This document shows, in pieces, positions 1-12,076 of a stretch of 64,000 bases of DNA; position 1 is the stretch's first letter; every line of letters starts with the position of its first letter. The stretch comes from Amborella trichopoda (taxonomy: Eukaryota; Streptophyta; Magnoliopsida; Amborellales; Amborellaceae), in the NCBI RefSeq assembly GCF_000471905.2, contig NW_006498102.1:632984-696983 (forward strand). Direction: 5' to 3'. The notes beneath the pieces are model-generated. The model had not been told where the DNA came from and did not search any database. It saw only the letters and a program-made list of their open reading frames with translations. The translations under genes were made by a program, and so were the position numbers.

Positions 1-1264
1 TTTAAAGGACATGTAATTTCTAACATGAAAATCATGAATATGAATAAATAAATATATTTTAAAAACTAAAAATAATAATTGTAATAAGAAAACATTCCAG
101 CCATGACACAATTTTCCCATATCTAATGCATACTTTTTTATATGAATATTCTCAAGTTCTTCTCCAATACACTCTAAATTCAATGGTAACATACCTCAAT
201 TTACTCAAGTGGATTGAATATCACGATTGACAACATGCCTAGCCTGTTTCAGCATAACTCTTGGTGAGTAAGATTTAATTAGATCTACCTCATGTGGGTC
301 AGCTCTAACTATATATGGAATGAAGTGACTATGAAAATTTATAACCAAGGATAGGCTTAACGTAGTTCACAAAAAGAAATCAACGAATTGAAATAATGAT
401 AAAAAATAATAGTGAAAGCTTTGAACTCAAGCTTCATAACCCCAAGGTAAAATCAGAACTCTCAATATAATAATATCCTTTTCAATTTTGGTGGCGGATG
501 ATGTAATCTTATCTCTATAATTTCTCATTATCAATAAAACTCAATTAACATTGTTAAATAAAAAAAAAGATAAATGATATCCTACTATTTAATAAGAACC
601 CTAAACCAACCTTTATTTATAGACTAATCCAACCAGGGTTCTAAAACTCGACCGATGCCACTCAGACTCAATCGAGTAACTCGGCCTCGCCCTATAAGTG
701 AGGTGAGTTTTGGCCTAGCACTCTACACAACATGTTATTAAACGTTATGTATATTAACATGTCAAATTTAATTCAATCAAGTATGAAGGGCTTTGTGATT
801 AGTAGGGCAATGTTAACCTGTGTGTTGCGGGTTGGAATACTGTTAACCTGTGTGTGTTGCGGGTTGGAATCCTGTTAACCTGTGTGTGTTGCGGGTTGGA
901 ATCCCGCATACGGCTTGTGGACGTCTATATGTTTTTAGACGTTGTAGTTTTTTTTTCATAAGATAGAAATTATTAAAAAAATACATGCACGAAGCAGCTC
1001 AATGTCACGCGGCATAACCGATGTGCGATCATATTTGTAGTTCTAATTGTACGTATTATGCTTTTTTTTTCATTTTCATAAAAAAAACAAAGTTGTGTGG
1101 GACTCGGGCGAGTTATTCAGTCTCGCCTAAGTAAATCGGCTCAGCCAGGTGCCAATTACCTTGGCCGAGTCGATTTTTTTAATACCTAATCCAACCATAA
1201 ATACCCTTAAATCCTAATTCTAATTGAATGAAACTCCTAATAAAAATATAATTCTTAATGAGAA
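1..1264. other. gene-empty AT-rich stretch
   Basis: No supportable coding region. It holds a short tandem repeat (811-904). Around 1100-1185 there is a run rich in gag/ctcgg words, such as ttggccgagtcg, that recurs near 56200-56280. The first 100 bases resemble 7390-7490 (words like aacatg-a-atcatgagtat and aaaataataatt), suggesting a dispersed AT-rich repeat. Confidence 0.6.
811..904. repeat. three-copy tandem repeat, about 32 bp
   Basis: Three consecutive units at 811-840, 841-872 and 873-904, each beginning tgttaacctgtgtg and ending gcgggttggaat plus two bases. Units 2 and 3 are identical; unit 1 is two bases shorter in the tg run. This is visible directly in the sequence. No function is inferred. 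Confidence 0.95.
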
Positions 1265-1269
1265 TTTTA

Positions 1270-1852
1270 TGTAGAGGATAAACATCAATGTTTGACAAAA
1301 ATAAGAGAAAAAAAAATAATGCAGAAAAATAAAAGAACAAAAACACAAAGACTTACATGGCTCCGCAAGTTGCCTACATCTATGGGGCAGCAAAGTTCTC
1401 TTCCACTAATAAAAAAAATACCATGAAAGCTTCGAAAATACAAGGGATTACACGCTCTTTCAAGCTCTAAAACAAGGTCTTTCGCTATCAAGAAACCCAC
1501 CCAAAAGGACTAAGAACTAACCCTTCTCTCTTTGTTTTTACCTTGCATAATTTTCTCTTTTTATAAAACTACTTTCTAGAGAGAACCCCAATATGCCAAT
1601 CCCATGAGCCCCTTTTCTCCGTTCTTATTTTCACTAGATTTCTTAAATCTAATGGGATTTATTTTCCTTGGTTGGGAAAAGGTCTCCCATGCCCAAAAGA
1701 AGTCACGTGACTCTTCCTAATGGTACATGAAATCAAATCCTATAAAAGTAGGATATCATATCCCATGTTGATAGGAGACTACAAAATAAGATATACCAAG
1801 GGAATCACGTACATCCCTAAAATTAGGGAACATGGATTTACGCATATCCAAC
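1270..1852 (-). repeat. 3' LTR of the Copia element
   Basis: Direct repeat of 5809-6370. Shared words include cacaaagatttacat, caagttgcctacatct and catggattcacgc with scattered differences. It begins TG and ends CA on the plus strand, as Copia LTRs do. A purine-rich stretch on the minus strand (caagtgagacaa, complement of about 1853-1865) abuts it and fits a polypurine tract. Confidence 0.92.
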
Positions 1853-2235
1853 ATTGTCTCACTTGAAGACATGTTTTCATTATGATGCTTCGGAAATTGT
1901 TGTCCACCTTTTACTAATCATTAAGTAACCACAACCCCCAAAGAAGTACTGCACCAATTGAACTTCCTTTTCTCAATGGACTTAGTGAACATATTCGCTG
2001 AATTGTTATCAGTATGAATTTCTGTAATAAATTTTTTTTATCTTCTACTGCATCACGAATAAAGTGATACTGAACATCAAAATGCTTAGTCATGTCATGA
2101 AAGATTGGATTCCTTACCAGAAACAAGGCACTTTGGTTATCACAATGAAGCGGAATACCTTCTTACACAACTCGAAACTCACCAAGTACTTTGTTTAACC
2201 AAATTGTTTCTTTAGATGCATGTAAATGACATATA

Positions 2236-2646
2236 CTAAACCTCTATAGAAGACAAAGCCACCACAGACTGTAACCTCGATAACCAACTAACCGCAATAT
2301 CTCCCAAAGAAAAAATACATCCAGTAGTAGACCTTCTTTTATCCAAATCACTTGTAAAGTCCGAATCAATATAACCAGTGACTTTCAAATCCATTCCACT
2401 ATAATAAATACCAGCATCGTAAGATCCCTTCAAATATCGAATGATCCATTTCACAGCGGTCTAGTGATCATGGACAAGATTTTCCATATATCTACTCACA
2501 ACTCCCACTGCTTGTGCCATGTCAGGTCTGGTGCTAACCATAGCAAACATGATGCTCCCTTCTGCAGATGAATACGGTACTTGAAACATCTGTGTCTTCT
2601 CTGCTTCGGTGCTAGGACATTGTTTCGAAGACAACTTCATATGCAC
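2236..2646 (-). pseudogene. Copia pol remnant: RNase H region
   Basis: Minus-strand translation shows a match to the C-terminal part of Copia pol, including YIDSDFTSDLDKRRSTTG, the family's RNase H signature, and upstream the typical segment with TRPDMAQAVGVVSRYM. It is a broken part of the Copia fossil at 1265-6375 and not a host gene. Confidence 0.88.
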
Positions 2647-3017
2647 AATAAATGGGGTACTAACTGGTTTGGAATTCTACATATTGAAGTGCCACATAAC
2701 CCTATCCACTTAACTCTTCTTCTGAGTTAACAATTTTTTTTTTTTCTTCTTATCTCTAAGTACCATCATCCCAAGAATTCGGTTAACGGCTCCTAATTCT
2801 TTCATCTCAAATTCTCTATCTAACAAAGCTTTAAGTGATGCAATATTCTCCTTGTTCGGTCCCGCGACAATTGTGTTATCGACATATAATAATTAGATAA
2901 TACAACTTCTACTACCGTAGCATCGAAAATAGGCACAATGATCAGCTTCACATCTACAAAAATTTAAACTCAACGTGAAAGAGTCAAATTATTTATACCA
3001 ACTCCTCAGCGTTTGCT

Positions 3018-3517
3018 TCAACCCGTACAACGATTTCTTGAGCCTACGAACCAAATTCTTTTACCTTCCTCAATAAAACCCTCAAATTGTATCATATAAA
3101 ATTCTTCTTTTAAGTTACCATGCAAAAATAGATTTTTCATATCTAATTGTTCCAACTCTAAATCAAGAACAATAATCATAACCAAAACAACTCTAATAGT
3201 GAACAAGCGCACAACCGGAGAAAAGATCTCATCAAAATCAATACTTGATTTTTTAGCATACCCTTTCACAACCAATCGGGCTCTGTACCTTTCAACAATA
3301 TCATTAAGACCTTTCTTCTTCTTGAAGACCCACCTGCAATTAATTGCTTTTCGCTTTTCTGGTAATTCGATAAGATCCTATGTTTTATTTTTTCACAGGG
3401 CCTCCATCTTTTCTTCCATAGATGCTCTCCATTGACCAGCTTCATCGACCTCACATGCCTCACGAAAATAAACTTGCTAAGTAGCATAGTATAGGATATA
3501 GTCATTAAGCCTGACAC
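3018..3517 (-). pseudogene. Copia pol remnant: reverse transcriptase region
   Basis: Minus-strand translation shows Copia reverse-transcriptase motifs such as KGYAKKSSIDFDEIFSPVVR and QLDMKNLFLHG. These are close to the family's usual KGYxQxxGxDYxETFSPV and QLDVKNAFLHG. It lies between the integrase and RNase H remnants, as expected. Broken; part of the fossil at 1265-6375. Confidence 0.9.
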
Positions 3518-4272
3518 GAGCCTTTTTAGGTCTATTAGATCTTCTTAATTCAATAACACCTAAATATTCTTCAAGCTCTTGGACAATTTCAGGTTCTTGG
3601 TCTTGCCCACCATCTCGTTGGTTTTCATTGGTGCATTCTACCTCAACAGTTTTTGCATCTAGCTCATCTTTGTTTTTCTGGATGGATTTTCATTGAAAGT
3701 AACATCTCGGCTAACTATAACCTTGTGGTAAGTAGGATCTCACAATCTATACCCCTTTGTGCTATCAACATAGCCAAGAAAAATACATTTATTGGATTAT
3801 TCATCCAACTTAGTTCTTTTCTCCTTTGGAATCAAAGAATATCCATCACAGCAAAAAATACGAAGGAAAAAATAATCAACAGGTTTGCCAATCCAAACCT
3901 CTTATGGTGTATTGTAGTCAATAGCAGAACTGAGATACCTATTTATTAAGAAACAAGTTGTATGAATAGCTTCTGCCCAAAGACATTGCTCAAACCTTGC
4001 AGCACTCAACATACACTAGACATGCTCCATAATGGTGCGATTCATTCTCTTAGCAACACCGTTTTGCTGAAGTGTTCCAGGAACTGTCAACTACCAGACA
4101 ATATCATGCTTACTACAAAATTTATTAAATTCACCAGAACAAAATGCTCCCTCATTATCAGTTCTTAGACATTTGATGCTCTTGTCTTTCTGATTTTCTA
4201 CCAAGGCCTTAAATTTTTTTGAACAACTGAAGGCATTTGATTTCTTTTCAGTATATAAACCCACACTTTTCT

Positions 4273-4827
4273 TTAAAAAGCATCAACAAAAGTGACAAAA
4301 TATGCAGTACCCTTCAAAGAAACAAGTGATTCCCATGTGTCCAACTGAATCAATTCCAAAAAATCCGTACTTCCAGCGATGGATAAAGCAAATTGCAATT
4401 TGTTATGCTTTCTAAATAACCATGACTCACAAAAATCTAAATTAAAAGATTTTAAGCTACAGAAAATGTTTTTATCGAGAAGTACCTTGAATCCACGCTC
4501 ACTCATATGACACGAATATGCATGCCACATCATGACAGAGTCCACCTCTGCAATATCAACCTCTCCCAAAACTGTTTCACCAATAAGTATGTATAAATTG
4601 CCTGCTAATTCTCCTTTCACAACCACTAGTGGGCCTTTTGAAATTTTTATAAATCTTTTTTCACTTATAAACTTGAAACCTTGCTTATCAAATGTTCCCA
4701 AAGACAAGAGACTTCTTCTCAGACTCGGAACATGTCTGACACTCGAGATGGTGCATATGCCTCCATTGAACATCATGATTATTGCATCTCCAACTTCCAC
4801 TGTTTTGCATGAGTCATTATTTCTCAT
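4273..4827 (-). pseudogene. Copia pol remnant: protease-proximal / GAG-pre-integrase region
   Basis: Minus-strand reading resembles the Copia segment between protease and integrase: VRHVPSLRRSLLSLG and WHAYSCHMSERG stand in for the family's VRHVPxLxxNLLSLG and WHxRLGHMSExG. It continues toward the integrase core (FLELIQLDTW). Broken; part of the fossil at 1265-6375. Confidence 0.85.
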
Positions 4828-4960
4828 GTAAGCAATACCTCAATCACACAGTTGTTACCTATAGAATCAATCCCTATGTAGAGTCATGTGAAAGGATGGA
4901 TATGAATCAAGTACCTATCCACATACAAAACTTCTCGATCTTCAGAAAAAACAACATCTT

Positions 4961-5665
4961 TTACTGGATTTCCTTGAGAATCAGTTGAACTAGGCTTCCA
5001 GATTTAGAGGCTTCATGGTTCCCTCTCTGTGCCTTACAATTTTTTCTCGTATGGCCTAACTTTCCACAGCTCCAACACTTAACTTTTTTATGCTTTCTTG
5101 ATTTGGATCTTGACTTATCTCCACTCGTACTCCTCTCCATTGATCTTCCCCGTGCTACAAACACATTCCTAGAGGAATCCTAGCCTAACTTTCGCCTAGA
5201 CTCCTCTGTTAAAAGTGTTGAAACAACGGAATCAAATTCAAGAGATTTCGCACTACTGAGATTCATGGTTAGTCCATTCCAAGATTCTGGTATAGAACAA
5301 AGTAAAATAGTTGTTTTATCTTCTTTATCAATCTTTACATCTAGTGACATCAACTTGCTCATCAAGGTATTAAACTCATTTAAGTGCTATTGCAAAGATG
5401 TATCATCACTCATCTTGAGATTGTAAAGTTTTTTATGAAGAAAATATTTATGACGAAGAGACTTACCTTGATAAGTATTTTTCAGCCTATCCCATAAACA
5501 TTTCACAGAAGTTTCCGAGGAGACATTGAATAAAACGAATGCATCAAGAGTAAAGAAAATATCGGCCCTGGCCAATTCGTCATTTTCATCAAATTCCTCA
5601 TCATCCATCTTTTCCGGTTTATTTTTTGTATCTTTTAAAGCCACTGCACAACCATCTTTCACCAA
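4961..5665 (-). pseudogene. Copia gag remnant with zinc knuckle
   Basis: Minus-strand translation resembles the Copia gag polyprotein (UBN2 type), with words like ARADIFFTLDAFVLFNVS, LWDRLKNTYQGKS and ILLCSIPESWN. It ends in a CCHC knuckle CWSCGKLGHTRKNC (about 5036-5077). This is the first coding part after the 5' LTR, as expected. Broken; part of the fossil at 1265-6375. Confidence 0.9.
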
Positions 5666-5808
5666 CGCCGCATGTATCTTTAATTTTCAGGTTGAGAAAT
5701 CCGAACTGTCAAATTTTAGAATGTCATATCTAATTAAACTTCATCCAGGCATCTTCAAAGATCTGCAATCTGCCATAGAAGTTATGCCCAACAAGGATCT
5801 TAAACCAA

Positions 5809-6370
5809 GGTAAAGGATAAAAACCAAGGTTTAACAATAATAAGAGAAAGAAAAATAGTATAAAAAAATAAAATAACAAAAGCACAAAGATTTACATCGC
5901 TCAGCAAGTTGCCTACATCTACGAGGCAGCAAAGTTCTCTTCCAATAATCAGAAAAGCACCATGCAAGCATGGAGAATACAAGGGATTACAAGTTCTCTC
6001 TCAAGCCCTAAAACATGGTTTCTCTATTAAGAAAATCCATCCAAAAGGACTAAAAAACTAACCCTTCTCTCTTTGTTTTTACCTTGCATAATTTTCTCTC
6101 TCTACAAAACTATGAAGAATCCCAATATGTCAACCCCTTTTTCTATTCCTATTTTGACTAGATTTTTTAAATCCAATGGGATTTACTTTCTTACATTCTA
6201 GGTTGGGAAAAGGTCTCCCATCCCAAATGGAAGAGGTAACTCTTGGAATCAAATCCCCTAAAAGTAGGATCTCATATCCCATGTTCATAGGAGACCACAA
6301 AATAGAATATACCCAACGGAATCACGTGCGTAACTAAAATTAGGGAACATGGATTCACGCGTATCCAACA
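5809..6370 (-). repeat. 5' LTR of the Copia element
   Basis: Partner of the LTR at 1270-1852. Its inner end is next to a minus-strand stretch ttggtttaagatcc, which may be a decayed initiator-Met primer-binding site (the usual form is tggtatcagagc). That last reading is only suggestive. The outer end abuts the TTTTA duplication at 6371-6375. Confidence 0.9.
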
Positions 6371-6375
6371 TTTTA

Positions 6376-8681
6376 TCCTCAACAAAACATTAGCATAATA
6401 AAGACATCAGCGACCCTAACTGATCTTCCAAACTACTCCTAAAATCTTTAAGAAAACTGAAATAAACCTTCATGAACCCACAAATATGTCCATGAAATTT
6501 AATAAAAAGCATTTGAAAATATAGGTCATCATGTCCTCTATCAAGGCTCTGGAAAGCAGGATCTGATGGTTGAAAATCTATGGTTTTGAAGCTTAAATCT
6601 AGTGGTGGGATTGAAGTTGATACAACCAGGGGTAATTACTTTTCCTTACATCTATAGGATTCTAATGGTATTTTAGGGAACTAAGCTAAAGCGTAAAGTT
6701 TCTCTCGGTCTCTTGGGGTCTTTCTCAGATGTCAAGCTTTTCTGGCACTTAGGGATGTGTCCCTTATCGGAACTGAGAAGGGATAGTTATAGTTGGACTT
6801 TAAGGTTTCAAGTTATCGAACATCATCAGAGTTTTTTTCCAAGTAATTGGGGTCATCTACATGAATCCGAGTCTACTACTCTACTAAATCAAGGTTCTTT
6901 CAGTGAAGCCACAGGTCCCTATATCTATTCTTTATATTCACAACCATGTCTTTTTGAGTCTACCCTTTGTTTTATTTTACTTTTTTGTCTTCCACTTAAA
7001 CTAACTCTCACCTCCTGACAGTTTCAAGCTATAAATCTAACTATAAAAAAAAGCAATTTATCTTGGTTAAAGATCGCCACAAAATGACTTATGTAGACAT
7101 TTGAAGCTTATGAACGTATCTTGAGGCTACAAGTTGTAGCATATGAATCACAAGGTATGATGCACGCAATACGAGTTGTAGTACCAATTTCACATGTGCC
7201 ACAATCCTTATAGAATGCCCTTGTCCTGGCAAGGTTAAGTATTTGACATAGGACTATCAAATGGTGCATTGAATTGAGGTGAAATTTGAATCATTAAAAA
7301 TACAGACGCGATTTCTATGCAGCCAACCCGCATATTGTAGAAATGCGGGGCTGGCAATAAATATATTTTTTAAATATAATTTGATTTTAATTTTAAAAAA
7401 TTTATAACCTTTAACATGGAGATCATGAGTATTAAAATAAAAATAAAAATTGAGAACTAAAATAATAATTATATTAAAAAAACATATAGACTATTAGTTA
7501 CAGTTGTTTTTAGATAGACCACCTATTTGGATCCATCTTTAAGATGGATGCGTTTTATACCGATCATTACATATTGTAAAAATGTGATCCAGCCCGCATG
7601 AAATAATTTCCCTTAAAAATATATTTTGATTCCCAACGGGATAGGTTTTGCACATATATTTGACTTTCTAGGGATAAATGCTAATGAAGTTAGAGCATCA
7701 GTATGGAGTTTACTAGTATGTTATTGATCCTTATGGTTCATGGAAATCTGTCTATGGGTATATAAAAATTCCGAAAGTGATATGAGAAAAGTATTTTATG
7801 ACTCGGTAAAGAAACTCCTCCAGCACTACAGTCTAATGTGAACCTAATTCTAGGTGCCATATCCTATTTCTTTAACAACGTAATTGAGAAGATACAATGT
7901 GATAAACAATACCGTAAAATGCCATCTTATTTAAGAAGGAAGATTCCCCAACATTGTGTACTCACACATGGCTTTGGACCAACTATGACCTCTTTAACTT
8001 CAGATTCCTTCTTATGAAATTCGAGTATATGGCAAGTCCAGGTCGTCTCTGCTTTTCTAGACCCAGCTTCCTCCCATTTTACTTTTAAAATAGAAACGAG
8101 TCCTCTACTCAGTTGTTATATAGAAATTTGGGAAAATTACATAAATATATATTTTCGTTTCCGTTATAATGAAAATACATAAAGCTTTTTCTTATTATAC
8201 ACATCCATTTTATGAACTTCAAGACAATTTTTTTAAAAAAAAAAAATTTACCCATTTTCGATTTTTTAACATCAAAACAGCTTTTTCTTATGGGTTTTAG
8301 TTGCACCATCGTTCTACATTTTAAAGTTGTTGCACAATCGTTTTACATTTTAAAGTTGCAACTCCTTATAGAAAATTGATTTTCTCATTGTTTAAAATTG
8401 AATCCTTGTGATCTAAATTCTTCACTACATTTGGGGGAAACACTAGATATATGTGGGAAGTTTATGACATTGATCCAAGCTCCATCGAAACTTTTGGACA
8501 TAATTTCACAACGAAAATATGCTAACAATGTCAATAACTTCTCAGCCATTCTTTAATTACAAAAAGAAGACGTAATGGAATTAAGGGTCGTTTTCTAACT
8601 GATTTATTAGTTAGAATTTAAGAACCCTCTTAAATGCGAAATTATGAATATCAAAAGTTAGATTCTACCAAGATCGTGTAT
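6376..8681. other. gene-empty stretch apart from a LINE tail
   Basis: No supportable gene. 6820-7016 is a LINE tail (listed separately). 7300-7640 is AT-rich and resembles the window's first 100 bases in part. 8131-8310 carries a stretch (gggaaaattacataaatat, then caaaacagctttttctta) that loosely resembles the arms of the fold-back at 16983-17615. Nothing else was recognised. Confidence 0.5.
6820..7016 (-). mobile_element. RTE-type LINE 3' end fragment
   Basis: On the minus strand this reads as the C-terminal tail of a plant RTE-clade LINE: a GRLKKTWL word, then a GFTE word, then RIHVDDPN in another frame. The family consensus as I recall it is GRPKKTWLEVV...RIHVADPN. A short TGATGATG run follows at the 3' end, as RTE elements have. 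The reading frame is shifted between these words. It is homologous to 14897-15058, so the two are copies of one family. Confidence 0.7.
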
Positions 8682-8686
8682 TTATT

Positions 8687-9545
8687 CGGCTAGAAACAAA
8701 ATAGGAGAGAGCACGAGCCATAATATGATAAATAAAACTTGAAACACACATGCCACAAGAACACAAAGATTTACGTGGTTCATCCTAAGAGGGCTATATC
8801 TATGGACACGGCAAACTGAAATCCATTGTACCAATGAAAGTTACATCAAATATTTTGGGACATAGAGTTAACTCTATAACCCTAGAAAAAAACCACTCGA
8901 GTCAACTCTTTTAGACCTGGTCTCCTAACCGGCACCACTCGTCGATCTCTCATCTCTATTCCACATCTAAGCCACCGTTCAAAAAGAGACTATCTCCATT
9001 CCACAGTTAAACCATTGTTCAGGAAGAGAATTTTGAAAGCAATTGAAACATTCTCTGACTAAAAGGGGAAACTACCCAAAATCTTTATTTTCATGAAAAT
9101 CGCTTCTCTACAAGAAACATTTCAATCTACAGGAGACACATCTGTGATGTTTCTCTCCATAGGAAGTTCTCTTCTCTCTAAAAAATGCCTTGCGGATGTG
9201 CTTCTCTCCATAGAAAGCTCTTTTCTCTCTAACAGAGGCCTTGCCGATGCTGAGGAGGCCCTGCCTCTCTCTTTAGAGGAAGCCACATTTCCCATGTAGT
9301 ATCCCAAATAGGGCACACAAATTCCCTGTACTTTCATCTCCATGTCATATATAAGAGGCTAGGAATCCATATCAAATAGGAAACTTCCTATAGATGTTAC
9401 GTATATCTCAAGAAGCAAGAGATATATCCCACAGTCCTAATTTTTTTGTTTTCTATCTCCTTTAGGAAACATTTCACTATCAATCACAATCCCACATAAT
9501 ATGATATTTCTTTATATGGGTGATTTTAGATATCACCATATCCAA
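8687..9545 (-). repeat. 3' LTR of the collapsed Copia element
   Basis: Direct repeat of 9586-10318: shared words aacacaaagatttac, cgtcgatctctcatctctatt and atcacaatcccacataatatga. It carries an internal tandem duplication (9148-9249) absent from its partner. The ORF-like reading at 9093-9299 falls entirely in this LTR and is not a gene. Confidence 0.8.
9148..9249. repeat. 51-bp tandem duplication inside one LTR
   Basis: Unit 1 (9148-9198) begins tgtttctctccataggaag and unit 2 (9199-9249) tgcttctctccatagaaag; both end with a ccttgc word. The partner LTR has a single unit near 9976-10026. The copy-number change therefore happened after insertion. Confidence 0.85.
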
Positions 9546-9585
9546 CAATCTCCACTTTGATATCAAATCCACCTACTCACCATGC

Positions 9586-10318
9586 CAACACAAAGATTTA
9601 CATGGTTCACCTCAAGAGGGATACATCCATGGGCACGATAAATTGAAATCCTCTATACCAATAAAGTTCCATCACAGATTTTGGGATATAGAATTACCTC
9701 TACAACCATCGACAAAAACCATTTGAGTAAACCCTTTTAGACCCAGTCTCCCGACCGACACCACCCGTCGATCTCTCATCTCTATTCAACAGTTAAACAC
9801 TATCCAGGAAGAGACCATCTATATTCCACAGTTAAACCATTATTCAGGAGGAGAATCTTGAGAGCAACATAGATTTTCTTTCACTAAAAGGGGAAACCAC
9901 CCAAAATCTTTATCTTCATGGAAACCACTTCTCTATAAGAAACCAATCTCTCAATATGCAAGAAGCACATCCATGGTGTTTATCTCCATAGGAAGCTCTC
10001 TTCTCTTTGAGGGAGGCTTTGCTGATACTGAGGAGGTCATGCATCTCTCTTTAGAGGAAGTCACCTTCTCATATGGTGACCCAAAGAGGGCACACAAATT
10101 CTCTACATTTTCATCTCATATATATAAGGCTAGGAATCCATATCAAATAGGAAACTTCTTATAGATGTTACATATATCTCAAGAAGCAAGAGATATGTCC
10201 TAAAGTCCTAATCTTTTGGATTTCTATTTCTTTTAGAAAATTTATCAATATCAATCACAATCCCACATAATATGAAATTTCTTTATGTGGGCGATTTTGG
10301 ATATCACCATATCTAACA
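9586..10318 (-). repeat. 5' LTR of the collapsed Copia element (truncated)
   Basis: Partner of 8687-9545, starting only at the aacacaaagatttacatgg word, so the LTR end nearest the lost interior is missing. It ends in ...atatctaaca next to TTATT (10319-10323). Confidence 0.78.
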
Positions 10319-10323
10319 TTATT

Positions 10324-10649
10324 TACGTGCCTGCCCTCTAAAATTCATTCTATAGATCCAAACTTTTAAGACCCATGATCCATTATTCTATATCCATATC
10401 ATGGCGATCATCAATATAGAGGGAAAATAGTTAACGCTTAAAATTTTGTAAGTGCTTTTGTTCAATTTTGCTCGACTAGTAGGAAAAAGTCTTTGATTGA
10501 AGCCAAAAAGAGGTTGACCCACTTCATTCACGAAACAAATGATCTTCGCTTCGTGGGAACAACAAAGGCTTGTTTATGTGTAGCATATGTACAACACCAA
10601 ATCACTCCTTAGGGAGCAATTTCTTTTGCACCAACGTATCTCAGATTTT
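10324..10649. other. short gene-empty stretch
   Basis: No coding, RNA or repeat signal recognised between the LTR pair and the large DNA element. Confidence 0.5.
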
Positions 10650-10959
10650 GGGCGTGTTTGATAACAGGAAGTTGCTTTAAAGAACTTGGAAGTTATCTGT
10701 TATTGTAGATATTTTGTGTTTGATAAAAGTAAGTAGGTTAAAATGGTAACTTATCTGTTACTGTAGATCTTCCCCCATTTAGGCTTAAAGAAAGTTCCGT
10801 CGATTTAAACGGAACTTAAATTGGGAACTTCGAAGGGGAAGTTCCTCTCGTGAAGACTCTTGCTGACAAAATTCTGTTCCTCTCAGATAAAGCCTGCTCC
10901 TTGTGTGAATACCATCGCTAACAAAAGCTCTCTCTTCTCTGGTAAAGCAAAACTCACTG

Positions 10960-11290
10960 TTCTCTATCTCTCTCTCTCTCTGATAAAACAAAGCTCTCTG
11001 TTCTCTGTCTCTCTCTCTGATAAAGCAAAGCTCTATGTTCTCTGTCTCTCGTGAATGCAAGACCCTCTTCCTGACAAAGCTCTCTGTTCGATTAAAACTC
11101 TCTCTTCTTTGTCTCTCTCTACTCTCGGTTCCCCTCAACAAATAAAGCTCTCTCTTCTCTGTCTATCCCTATCTCTATTCTTTGTGAAAAAACCCTAGAA
11201 CAAAGCTCTCTCTCTCTTCTCTTCTCTACGAAAGCTTTGTTTATGTGACAAAGCTCTCTCAGCCGCTCTTCTCCCTTCGCCCCTCTCTCT
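10960..11290. repeat. CT-rich degenerate tandem region
   Basis: Repeated words gataaagcaaagctctctgt and tctctgtctctctctct alternate in irregular copies. ORFs read here on the minus strand (rich in RERE) are products of the repeat and are rejected as genes. Confidence 0.85.
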
Positions 11291-11454
11291 CTCTTTCTAG
11301 AAACCCTCCTCTCCCTTGGCCCATCTCTATTTCTCTCTATACGAAAACTCACGCTCCCAGCTGCTACCCTCTACAAACCCTAGGTTGAGGAAGAGAAAGG
11401 GAGTCGCTCACAGTAGCCGCTTGTTCCATCGCCATCATCACAGAGCAGGAGCCC

Positions 11455-11870
11455 CAAATCAGTGAGTGTTTTTTTTTTTCTGTTTATTATGATGATAAAC
11501 CCCAAATGAGTATAGTAATATTATTTTTTTTGCTGTGATTTTTGCTAATAAACCCCATATCAATGAGTTAACTAATCGATAAACTCAAATCAGTGAGTTA
11601 ATATATATTTTTTTGCTACTATTATGGTTCGTAAACCCCAAATTAGTGAGTTAAGTCACTGGTAAACTCCAAATCAGTGAGTTTTTTTTTTTTTGTTGCT
11701 ATTTTTCTTGTTAATCTCGAAATAGAGAAGTTAACTCACTGATAAACCCCAAATCAGTGAGTTAGTTGTTTTTTTGCTGCTATTTTAACTTATAAACCCC
11801 AAATCAATGAGTTAACTTGCTGATAAACCCCAAATCAAGGAGTTACTTTTTTTTTTTTGCTTCTACTTTT
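11455..11870. repeat. irregular tandem array with aaaccccaaatcagtgag core
   Basis: At least six variants of aaaccccaaatcagtgagtt occur (for example around 11495, 11550, 11635, 11670, 11745, 11795, 11825). They are separated by T-runs and ttgctgctattt-like words. Unit spacing is uneven, about 30-110 bases. It lies inside the large DNA element. Confidence 0.85.
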
Positions 11871-12076
11871 GATTATTCATGGTTGTGCTTCGATTTTGCT
11901 CTGTTTTCTATTTCTACTGGTTATTTGTATCATATTGCCACTATCATATTACCAATATGTTTGGGTTATATTTGAGCATTTCAACACCTCAAATATTTTT
12001 TTGTCTATAGATTGTTCGCATATAAACCAGTTGTTTACTTCTAAACTATCGTAAGTTGAAACACTTCTTTTTGTTG

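Larger units (their letters stand above)
1265..6375 (-). mobile_element. Ty1/Copia LTR retrotransposon, decayed, both LTRs present
   Basis: An LTR retrotransposon fossil read on the minus strand. The 5-base duplication TTTTA lies at 1265-1269 and 6371-6375, immediately outside LTRs at 1270-1852 and about 5809-6370. On the minus strand the LTR starts TGTTGGATA, the usual Copia start. Inside, in the order gag, integrase region, reverse transcriptase, RNase H (the Copia order), are recognisable remnants. The coding part is heavily broken (many breaks). By eye the LTRs differ at roughly one base in six over the first 110 bases, so the insertion is old, probably several million years. The family is secure; the clade is not assigned. 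Confidence 0.93.
8682..10323 (-). mobile_element. Copia-type LTR pair with almost no interior
   Basis: Two direct repeats (8687-9545 and about 9586-10318) sit about 40 bases apart, flanked by TTATT at 8682-8686 and 10319-10323. On the minus strand both start TGTTGGATATGGTGAT or close to it, the Copia LTR start. The spacer's minus-strand sequence contains atcaaagtggaga, a good Copia polypurine tract directly before the 3' LTR. About 110 bases present at the start of the left copy are missing from the right one. The simplest reading is an element whose interior and part of one LTR were lost; a tandem arrangement by recombination is the alternative. Confidence 0.75.

Noticed and set aside
811-904. 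CRISPR-like array
   Set aside because: The units are contiguous with no spacers, and the genome is a plant's.
6713-7018. 101-codon open frame on the plus strand
   Set aside because: It overlaps the antisense of an RTE LINE tail and has no motif of its own.
9093-10164. ORFs in the LTR pair (68-73 codons) as genes
   Set aside because: They lie wholly in LTR sequence and are partly made of a 51-base repeat.
10785-11352. Arg/Glu-rich ORFs
   Set aside because: Translation of CT-rich repeats on the opposite strand; no domain.
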